The position numbers and the translations under genes are program-made. This document shows, piece after piece, positions 55,640-64,000 of a DNA stretch of 64,000 nt (within the stretch, counting starts at the first letter, position 1; every line of letters starts with the position of its first letter). Source of the stretch: Anadara kagoshimensis (Eukaryota > Mollusca > Bivalvia > Arcoida > Arcidae). The notes beneath the pieces are model-generated. The model saw nothing but the letters and a program-made list of their open reading frames with translations. It had not been told where the DNA came from and did not search any database. Where the stretch lies: NCBI GenBank assembly GCA_021292105.1, contig CM037871.1, positions 52,304,700-52,368,699 of the forward strand, given 5' to 3'.

Positions 55640-56462
55640 GCGACTCTCCGAAGGTTTAATAAAACTCTGATGTCGTGTATGGATTTGAAGACCGTTTATA
55701 TAGGATTTATTTAACATATCGTTCCTGATTGGATACTTTATTAAATATACCACACCTGTCTATTGTATTATGTTTACGTCACCGCACCACACCTTCTTGA
55801 GTTGGATTCTGAGTCATCCTACCACACACCTCGACATCTCCTCATAACAGACATTCCAACCCTCTGAAAACTGATACGTATACCAGAGATTTCTATTATG
55901 TTTACTTTTGGTCCTGAGTCATCCTACCGCCCCCTATGATTTTCAACTTGACACTTCCATAGTCAAATCTGGACAATCGTAGTATAAATTCACAAGTTCT
56001 AGTAAATCTTTAAAATAATTTAAATAATCTTTAGCTTCTGAATTTGACAGTTTTACTTTTTTACCACAAAGTGTGTGGTCAACAAAGAAGTAAACATCTT
56101 CTTCCAAAATTTTCGAAAGTAATTTACCGTAAATAACGCATTCTGTCTTTAAAGAATTTTCTGTCGTTCAAATACGTGTCGTGGTGAATAATTCCCACAT
56201 ATTGATCGCGTCCATCTCGTCAGGAAAATGGTAATTAAAGTTAAATGTTATCCATAGTTCCAATCCGTAAGCGTTCCTATTCCAGTTTACACTTTTCACT
56301 ATTTCGTCATTCATATCATAGAGACGGACGTCCACTACCATTATGCACAGTCTATAACACGATGTTGACTCTTGATATATTTGATTCTATTATTTTATGT
56401 AGAGTTTGTGACACATTCCAACCCTCTAAATCTAAACCAAAGGTCTACTGTTATGTCTACGT
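55640..56462. other. Polinton right non-coding arm
   Basis: No gene supported. ACATTCCAACCCTCT occurs at about 55850 and, as part of the TIR, near 56590, and a variant near 56413, so TIR fragments have spread inward here too. GAGTCATCCTACC is also duplicated (about 55811 and 55917). Confidence 0.5.
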
Positions 56463-56623
56463 GTCCCTTCTGACGTTTTACCGCATTGCGGATGTATAAG
56501 ACCGCCCCCTTTTTATTGTTACATTCCTTATCTACGTACGTGACGTCATAGCGTCCCCTTCTCGGGTTCACACCTGCTACATTCCAGACATTCCAACCCT
56601 CTGCGGGTGTAGACCATGCTGCT
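56463..56623 (-). repeat. Polinton right TIR
   Basis: Reverse complement of the left TIR, ending CCATGCTGCT. The GGTTCGAA site of the left copy is changed to GGTGTGAA here. Confidence 0.9.
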
Positions 56624-56629
56624 ATTAAA
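56624..56629. repeat. Right target-site duplication (ATTAAA)
   Basis: Exact copy of 34596-34601 directly after the right terminus. Confidence 0.95.
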
Positions 56630-56754
56630 TAAAAAATAATGACAATTTTGAAAAAAAAGTAAGAAAAAAAAAAAGGATTTCTAAATTCGTTTAAAGCTAT
56701 ATAATTGTTTATCCGTCTGACTATAAAAGATTAAAATGTTAGGTATGGGTGTAA

Positions 56755-56880
56755 TAGAACCCTCTCTGGCATTACCGTACTGCAGGGGTAAAAAATTCCG
56801 GCCACTTTGCATATAACAGGTGTCATCGAGATATAAGTGAACAAGTCTTGACTGGGACACACAACTCCATTCGAATACAA
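56755..56880 (+). mobile_element. SINE 3'-end fragment
   Basis: CTGCAGGGGTAAAAAATTCC, GGCCACTTTGCATATAAC and TCTTGACTGGGACACACAAC resemble the 3' body of the SINE at 23018-23280. Decayed. Confidence 0.5.
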
Positions 56881-57057
56881 GGTGTCGCTTTTAAGACCAC
56901 GTCTATCTTATTACATCAGGTGTACATGTATATTCTAATATTGTAGAATTGTTTATATGCATTTTATATGTATTGCCATAAAATATTGTCAAAATTTGTC
57001 AGATTTAAGTTAAGACATTTCTCAGGAATGATAGTGAAACTGGAGCATGGCTCTTAC

Positions 57058-57334
57058 CTTGCTTCAGAACATGCTTCATTTCTCCTGCTTTCAAATCGCT
57101 GTACCATTTAATATTGAATCCAAGCGTTTGGAAAAATTTCTTCATCAATTTTATTTCATTTTCAGCACATTCCCTCTTACTAAGCCCAGTTTTCTCCCAT
57201 TGCCATTCACCATCAACCAAAGTCGGTTCATCAAAATATTCCTTGAAGTCACCGTTAGCAATTATAATTGCTCGTCCTCGCTTTGTGGTTGAAGTTATAA
57301 CAAAAATCGGAGCTAGTTTCCATTGCGATAATAC
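57058..57334 (-). CDS. Caspase-like gene, large-subunit (p20) N-terminal exon
   Basis: GT-AG bounded (acceptor TTTGAGTAG; donor GTAAGAG), 92 codons plus one base. Reads VLSQWKLAPIFVITSTTKRG, RAIIIANGDFKEYF, then NEIKLMKKFFQTLGFNIKWY and SDLKAGEMKHVLKQ. RGxAIIIxNxxF and LxxxFxxLGFxVxxxxDL are the first two conserved caspase blocks. Exons with the catalytic His, catalytic Cys, linker and small subunit follow on the same strand at 33.5-30.2 kb, beyond a 22 kb Polinton, so this is one caspase locus. Caspases are Asp-directed cysteine proteases of cell death and immunity. Any pro-domain exon would lie at higher coordinates and was not recognised. Confidence 0.8.
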
Positions 57335-58950
57335 CTACTCAAATAATAAAAATGTCCTGACTTTAAGCATAAAATCATTGGTAATATCAAAATTGTGAAG
57401 AATAATTACCGAGATATTTCAACATTTATTTTTATTGATTGAAGGGGGTTTACGTCCAAATTAAGAATTTCATGTACATGTATATCAAAAACAAACATAC
57501 TAATGTATATCAAATTCTTGACTGGGGCAATCAATAAAATGTAGTGAAATAGCTGCGACTGTTATACTGCAGCAATAGACATATTTTACATACATACTGT
57601 GTATACTGTGTATATGTGGCCGGATATATCACGTATCACGCCCATATTTTATTTCATAACGTTAATAATATTGATTTTTTAAATTAAAAATACATTTGAA
57701 AAATGTTGGCCAAGCTGGATATTAAAGAACCCCATTAGATATTTTTTAAAATATAGATCAATTGAAAATTGGGCTGTAAGATTTTGCCAGTCCGCCTACA
57801 CACATTTTATACCCCTTTCGTATATTGTATACTAGTATACATTGTACAACTAGTTCCCGAGTTAGGACGGTTTGGGAACAGGGTTAGTGTGATAGTTTTA
57901 CTGTCATATTTGCTGTCTCTCCCCCTTACATATCAATCTTACCTTCATTTAAAGCTTATTTCTGACAATACCAATAATAAATGGAGTACAATTTTATTTC
58001 CGGTTTTCACCAAGACTGCTTGGCAAATTTAACCTGCCATAGTTGACCTTTAACTTTGAAAACTAACGAATCTCTTATTAGTACATACATATACATTGAT
58101 ATGTGAATTAAATCTGTTACATTTGCTTATAAGATTAATGCTAATGGGTCTATCTCATATATTCTTCGATTAATGTAACGATTTAAAACAAAATGTAAAG
58201 TTAGAATAAACAATTTACAAACTTAAACTTGTCGACTGCCGCTTTAACGTTTCAGTGCGTCAAGTTTGACCTGACCGTTTGACCTTAATTTGAATATTAA
58301 ATTGGGATAGCAGACTGTGTGATTGAGGTAAAAGCATGTTTTATTACCGTGAACCCAGTATTACTATTATTCATCCTTATATATGTAGCCTCTAAATTAC
58401 ACGATGATTAGGTGCATATGAATATTTCAATAAAAGGTCAAATGGCCAGGTCAAACTTGACGCGCTAATATATACCATACACATATATAAATATTACCCG
58501 ACCTACTAGATGTTCTACTTGAATGAACACTTAAAATATTTGCATTCCATAACATGATTATACTACAGAAACTTTATTTTGTATTTTATATTTTGTATTA
58601 TGGTTACAAGCTTAAAATTGATTATCATATTTCGTCAGTTTCAATTAGGGAAGGGCTTTCATTTGTATCCTCCATTAAAGTTTTAATTTTGACTAAAAAA
58701 GACAGAATCAAGCAATTTGGAACATTTCTGTGGAAAACTAAATACATGTAATACATTTTACATAAAAGTTTTTAATAGGTGTGGGTACAAAAGAAAATTT
58801 CTACCTCAATCAGCTGTCAATTAGGCACAGATCACAAGCTACATTAGATGCATTTTGTGTTTTTTTCGGATTTTTGCGATTCCCGTTCCTATGGAATGAT
58901 CCAGCATGATAATTTAGTCTTATAGTCTTATATTTTAATTTACTCTATCG
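57335..58950. other. Gene-free stretch with one MITE
   Basis: Presumably 5' to, or within, the first introns of the caspase locus. Holds the palindromic element at 58257-58463. No other supportable feature. Confidence 0.45.
58257..58463. mobile_element. MITE with ~33-bp TIRs
   Basis: GCGTCAAGTTTGACCTGACC at the left and GGCCAGGTCAAACTTGACGC at the right are inverted repeats, and pairing continues imperfectly through TTTGACCTT. 207 bp, no coding; target duplication not evident. Confidence 0.75.
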
Positions 58951-58960
58951 TTTTTATATA

Positions 58961-59018
58961 CAGTCCAACCTGCCTTTAAGGTCACCTCTGTATAAGGGTC
59001 ACCTGCTTATAAAGGCCA
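58961..59018 (+). repeat. Repeat sharing an end with 28860-29011
   Basis: CAGTCCAACCTGCCTTTAAG then GTCACCTCTGTATAAGGG and GTCACCTGCTTATAAAGG. Directly abuts the truncated LINE, so the LINE may have inserted into it. Confidence 0.55.
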
Positions 59019-59768
59019 GTAGAATTGTATTCACTTGTTATATTCTGAAACGGGATGGGAAACTTTAGAAAAAAGAAGAATGAATCAAAGATTAATTCAA
59101 TTTTACAAAATGTCCAACAACTTAGCACCCAGATATTTAAGTGATCTAATTCCCTCCTCCTATAACGATATTCACTCACATAATACACGAGGTTCACAAC
59201 ATATTAGAAGTATTATGTGTAAAACAGCCTTTTATCACAATTCATTCATGCCCCGCACTATAAGAGATTGGAATGACTTACCAGAAGAAATAAAAAATAG
59301 TTCTATTTCAGTTTTCAAGAAATACATTAACACCAGTAGGAAAATACCCTCTTATTTTAACTGTGGTTCTAGAATAGGCCAAATTTATCATTCACGATTA
59401 CGCTTAGAATGTAGTGCCCTTAAATATCACTTATATTGTAAAAACTTAGTCCCAGACCCATTTTGTGTATGTGGTAATGTTGAAAATACAGAACATTTTC
59501 TTTTATATTGTCGCAATTACAGCAATATTCGTGCTGTAACTTTGGAACATCTCCCATATATTTTAAGTGTCGACAAATTGTTATTTGGTGACCCAACATT
59601 ACCTGTCGACCAAAACAAAACTATATTTATAACAGTTCAAAACTATATTTTACAAAGTAAACGATTCAACTAAACCCCAATTTTATTTTATGTTCATGAT
59701 TCAAGCGAAATACACCACCATAATTTTTTTTTTGCATTTTATATATGACTAGTACACACCCACCAACA

Positions 59769-59805
<37 letters not shown>

Positions 59806-59824
59806 GTTGTTGTTATTATTATTA
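59019..59824 (+). mobile_element. 5'-truncated LINE (non-LTR retrotransposon)
   Basis: Open frame 59035-59673 (212 aa) is only the C-terminus of a reverse-transcriptase protein: ETGWETLEKRR, LAPRYLSDLIPSSYNDIHSH, MPRTIRDWNDLPEEIKNSS, then a CVCG...EHFLLYC zinc-knuckle-like end. I recall this block from Jockey/CR1-group LINEs of invertebrates. The reverse transcriptase and endonuclease are missing. A 3' UTR and a (TTA)n microsatellite (59769-59824) end it. The frame is open, so insertion is recent. Confidence 0.8.
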
Positions 59825-60549
59825 AGTTGTTGATGTACATAGTAACTTCTTCACTCGTGTAATCATCTACTTTGTAGGAAACTGGTTAATATAAGAGTTG
59901 ACACCCATTCTCAGTAATAAGGCCCAATTCACTATTTCAAGATGATGAAAAATATAAGTCTTACAAGCAATGAACTTCTGGTATTTTCAGAGACTGGACA
60001 TATCAGAAGATTCAGAAACAACAAAATTATTAACACCAATTGATTATTTTGGTTGTAATTTCACTTTATTGTTACATACATACCATATGTATTTAAATGA
60101 GTTGATATTTACGTGACCGTAGTTAAAGTTCATCATATTCTTACCAGGTAGTAGTATTTATATGTTTATTATGCTTGAACATTAGGTTACATTGTTATTA
60201 ATTTAAAAATGTGCCTTGAGACCACTTCGGCATATCGAAATGATAATGACGATGTTTGTAGTCTACAGAAATTAAAGTATTTTTACGCAAAAATACAATA
60301 AATTTATTTCTGTATTCTCAAGTTGGTAACAGAAACAAAATTTCAAACAGGTAGTCATTAATCAACACTCAAATCAAAATGCAAATATGTCTTGATGAAA
60401 TTGCTAACCAAAAGAACTGTACAAAACTTATTATCTTCAAGATAATTTTCACTTAAGTAAACAGTGTATTCGGTAACGTATGTAGCACCTCTATGACTTT
60501 GAGTCAATATAAAGACAGCTAAATTATATTATATTACAAATTATTAACT

Positions 60550-60835
60550 CTTGTTTTCCATAATAAATTGTAAAACTTATCAATAGAACACATGATATTG
60601 GTATATATGTTCACTTTTCTAGCGAAATGACAAAAACTATTTATCGGTAACGTATGTAACAGTTTAACCGATAATAAGATTATGTACATGGTATCGTTTA
60701 CAATGAAGTCTTCAATTTCTTTATTAAGACAACAAGAGATATAAAGCCTTTAAAATTATCAATTATCACGATGTAAATGTTCACTTTTCTAGTGACAAAA
60801 ATAATTAATTAAGTAAGTAACGTATGTAACTGTTT
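60550..60835 (+). repeat. Direct repeat near left end of the 4.0 kb element
   Basis: GTTCACTTTTCTAGCGAAATG...GGTAACGTATGTAACAG and GTTCACTTTTCTAGTGAC...GTAACGTATGTAACTG are two copies of a ~180-bp-spaced unit, each ending in the recurrent motif. Confidence 0.65.
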
Positions 60836-62204
60836 AGTCACGTATGTAACAATTACATACTGGGGTTTAAAACTTCTTCACTCAGTGACATGTCCTCCTT
60901 TAAAGAAATTCAATAAAATATACCCGAGTTACATTCTAAAAAACAAGGCTAATGGAATGAGAAAGTCTTAATTGCTGATTAAAATGTCATATCTTTAAAG
61001 GAACCACTGTCTGTATTTTTCTCTCCAGTAGTACTTTTCATATTTAGTTTTTAAACCTGAAATCTGGACTTATCCTTTATTTCTAACAACTTTTTTCTCC
61101 ACCCGATTGGTTATACTGTTTCTAAATTCAGGATAGACTGAAAAATCTTACATGCTATGTGCCTTTTACAAACATTTACTGTCTATACCAGTCAATTTAT
61201 TTAAAGTCGATCTCTTTTTCTTCTAATTATCTTTTAATCAATCATGTGACTTAAAATGTCTCTCATACCGATCCATGCCAATTTCATAATCCCAAAGCAG
61301 AGAACAAACGTTGAAAATTTGCAAATAAAGTTAAACACACGAACTTTCACCAGGAAAGTGAGAACAAATCAACAATGTCCATTGTATTTTGGTATTAGTA
61401 ATCAAGCAGTTTGCTTCGTTTTATAAAGTCCACGTGGGTGCCATAGTTGAGGTACAAGTCCCAATATGAAGCAGAACATGAAGGATCAGTTGTATCTTTT
61501 ATTTCAATATCCTTAAGATAGATGACATTCACAAAAGCCTTCGAATTTAGAATTATAAAATCCTATACCAGACATCATGTATCTGTATATATGTGGAGTT
61601 AAATGGTTTTGTTACAGTCATCCTTCAAGTTAAAAACGGTTTTACATAAATTCTGCTGCAATATGAAATAAATCAGCCAGCAATGATGCACAGTTTAGGC
61701 CCATTACCGATTATTGTTGGAAAATTATATTGCTAAACATAACATGTATATGGTGTCTTTCAAAATCACTCATATTTTGTTGTTGATTCTATCACTATAC
61801 ATGTATTTAATATTTGTCAATAAGGTGTTACCAAGAAGAACTTTTTCTTGCTGAGCTTCGCTTGTTGGGTGTCAAGTCAATAATGGATACATCACTTTCT
61901 GTTTGCTTTCATAATGTTAACTTCTCATTTGAAAATGTAACTCTTTTATCCTTTCTAATATGAAAGTTTTCTATCTGAAATTTCTTTCTCATGATTTATC
62001 TTTTAAAATTTTAACGTCTTTAGATACATTACATTAAGCTTCCCTCTTAGCTTCTTGTCAGAACTTGTATAGTTTTTACCCCTAGTTTAAATAGAAGGTA
62101 ACCTAAAACTAAGAAGAGTATGACCACTGTTGTTAATGACGTAACAGGGACTGGTTCCAAAGAGACATAACCACTATCTGAAACATCCTTGGCGGCTATC
62201 TGTT

Positions 62205-62300
62205 CTGGAAGTTCATGTGTTTAACTTAACTTGTCAGTTTCAAAGTTTTCACTTTGCTTCTGGATTTGTGATTCGGACACATGGAATAGTAGGTTTGTTT
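62205..62300 (+). repeat. Dispersed ~180-bp repeat, partial copy
   Basis: GGAAGTTCATGTGTTTAACT, TGTCAGTTTCAAAG and TTTTCACTTTGCTTCTGG match the copy at 16310-16500. The 5' half is missing. Confidence 0.55.
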
Positions 62301-64000
62301 TTTTCAGTTTAATTCTTAGTTTCTCTTCAATTTAGAACTCCGATCATATCCCATTTTCTTTATCTCTGTAATTTGACTGAATTTCAAGACATGATTTATC
62401 CATCATGAAACATTAGACAGCAACTGTGTTTGTAATTCAGACCAGTAACGTAGATACCAATACTTACGTTACCTGGGGGTCTGCAGATATATGGATGTAT
62501 ATTGACCACCCATTTGACCATTGAAGTTTTGTTTTACGCTGCATTTACACTTTCATAATCAGAATTTATGAAATTGCAGGTATTTGATTTGTATGTATAA
62601 CAAATATTAAAATGAACAATGTTGTATTCAAATCTATGAGAAAATTATCCAAATAAATTAGACCAGTGACATCTATCGTTTCAAAATCCAATTTGAAGTT
62701 GAAAATTGTTTAATTTCTCTACACGTAACTAAACTAGAAACTTTAAGTGTTTGTTTATTGTTGTATCTAATGACAGTTTGCTTAACTATTTCATTGTAAT
62801 TGAAATGAAAGTACTGATACATACGTTACTTGTGTTAATTACATACGTTACCTATAGTAACGTATATATCATTTTTTGGAAAATGAATTCCAGACTATGG
62901 ATCAAGGGTAGACATACCATCATGGGTTTGATGGAAATGACAAGGTTTATTATCTATATAGTCAGATGTATTATTTCAAATTGAAATTTTTGAATGGATT
63001 CTTGCCATCCAAAGAGGTCACCTTCGACTGTTTCACTTTTGCTTGAGAATTTTTATTTTAACAACAATCGATGTGGTTAAAACTTCACATGCACACTTCT
63101 ATAATTTAAATCTAGAACTATACAAATTATAGTGGTCACTTGACGTGATTTAGGTGTATTTTCAAATGATGTTATCACGTATGTATCGGTAACGTATGTA
63201 TTTTTTTCAACTGTTACAATATGTGGTTTAAATAATAGGAACTTGTGCGGAATAAAGATGATATATTTTAAATATTATATCAAAGTACTTCGTTTGACAA
63301 TATATTAATTTTGACTTGGATAAAATATTTAACCATATGAATGACGTAACGTAAGTATTGATGAAAATAAAACCTTCCATTCAATTTTGTGTCATGCTTG
63401 TTCAGGCCCAATAGCGACTGTTAAGTTGAAAATTTTATTGTTCCGTTAAGTATGCGTAAGATAAGCTTCAATTTGCCCACGTCAGTGGTAAGTATGACAT
63501 TAATATATGATAACCATGGAGACAGTTTTATATGTGGTAACGTTTGTATCCGACAGCTGGTAACACATCTTTATTTGGCACCAGATTTTACCAATAGCTT
63601 GCATTGTCATCAGAAACCAGTTTAAGATATGACAACAATGCAGCATTAACAAAAGCAATTATTTAAATTTTTGTTACTTCTCAAATATTGAAGATTTGGC
63701 GATTTAAAACATAAAAACCTTACCCGGTAACAGTAACGTTTGTATCATTTTGAAGGTTTATGAGATTGGAAAATAATCAAATACATGGATTAACTAGAAA
63801 ACTGTGATTGATAATTGTAGATATAATGTGTAGTTTCTGTTGGTACATTTATTCTTTGGTCTTTTCCAAAGCAAATTCATTATACTCTAATATAACCCTA
63901 TTTGGGCCTTATTACTGAGAATGGGTGTGAACTCTTGTTCCAGAATCCTAATTATTGTAACTTTGTAATATGTGATACTTGTTTAAATTAATAAAATATT

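Larger units (their letters stand above)
34602..56623. mobile_element. Polinton/Maverick, 22,022 bp, looks whole
   Basis: Termini AGCAGCATGG and CCATGCTGCT are inverted repeats (about 160 bp, imperfect) flanked by the exact 6-bp duplication ATTAAA. The set of parts is the canonical one: protein-primed DNA polymerase B, retroviral-type integrase, adenain-like protease, packaging ATPase, major and minor capsid proteins, plus accessory genes. Core frames show no obvious breaks, so the copy looks whole and is probably young, although the two TIRs differ more from each other than the open frames would suggest. It sits in an intron of a caspase-like gene on the minus strand. Base use of the gene block is richer in GC than the surrounding DNA. 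Confidence 0.95.
59893..63936. mobile_element. 4.0 kb TIR element with GTAACGTATGTA motifs
   Basis: The 35-bp ends 59893-59927 (GAGTTGACACCCATTCTCAG, AATAAGGCCCAA) and 63902-63936 are inverted repeats with one mismatch. No target duplication is obvious. The 4,044-bp interior has no recognisable coding but at least ten copies of GTAACGTATGTA or its complement, e.g. near 60471, 60646, 60817, 60838, 62445, 62466, 62822, 62848, 62860, 63188, 63345, 63536 and 63733. It also carries dispersed-repeat copies (61320-61480 minus, 62205-62300 plus). Most likely a nonautonomous DNA element of unknown family. Confidence 0.65.

Noticed and set aside
58630-58700. Short minus-strand start (MEDTNESPSLIETDEI) after a TTTTTTAG acceptor, possible caspase first exon
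   Set aside because: It stops after 16 codons without a donor in frame; too weak to annotate.

Overview
The window looks like nuclear DNA of a lophotrochozoan animal, most likely a bivalve mollusc. The reasons are AT-rich introns, GT-AG exons, tRNA-headed SINEs of the kind common in molluscs, mariner and LINE relics, an otopetrin-type channel and a caspase. The species is inferred, not proven.

Layout. (1) 0.9-23 kb: a tandem array of four plus-strand three-exon genes for small secreted proteins (154-169 aa) of a family I do not recognise. All four share intron phases, four cysteines and the motifs CDHGPLDF, LLPGC and TYYWF. The genes are spaced 5-9 kb apart. Between and inside them lie a 4.0 kb TA-flanked terminal-inverted-repeat (TIR) element, SINEs, a deleted mariner, a 48-bp tandem array and a dispersed ~180-bp repeat. 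(2) 26.9-28.5 kb: a 548-aa multi-pass membrane protein in one coding exon, best matched to the otopetrin proton-channel family. (3) 30.2-57.3 kb, minus strand: a caspase-like gene in at least five pieces. These are the start of the large subunit (57.1-57.3 kb), the catalytic-His region (33.5 kb), the catalytic-Cys exon (32.0 kb), the inter-subunit linker (31.3-31.5 kb) and the small subunit (30.2 kb). The pieces do not all fit in frame, so it may be a decaying copy.

(4) Inside that caspase locus, between its first two recognised exons, sits a complete-looking 22,022-bp Polinton/Maverick (34602-56623) with imperfect ~160-bp TIRs and an exact 6-bp target duplication ATTAAA. It carries a protein-primed family B DNA polymerase on the plus strand. 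On the minus strand a compact block carries two conserved unknown proteins, a packaging ATPase, an adenain-like protease, a major capsid protein, a basic core-like protein, a penton-like minor capsid protein, a chromodomain integrase and a double PC4/Sub1-like protein. Its left 10 kb holds repeats, a small Pro/Ser plus coiled-coil gene, a mucin-like membrane glycoprotein region and a second single-pass membrane protein. It is treated here as a fossil insertion. The core frames show no obvious breaks and the target duplication is exact, so it is probably young.

(5) 57-64 kb: caspase first exon, a MITE, a 5'-truncated LINE ending in a TTA microsatellite, and a second ~4.0 kb TIR element (59893-63936). 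This last element is filled with the motif GTAACGTATGTA in both orientations and has no recognisable coding.

How parts work together. The secreted family is a local expansion by unequal crossing-over. The Polinton lengthens a caspase intron by 22 kb. The other repeats explain most of the gene-free sequence.
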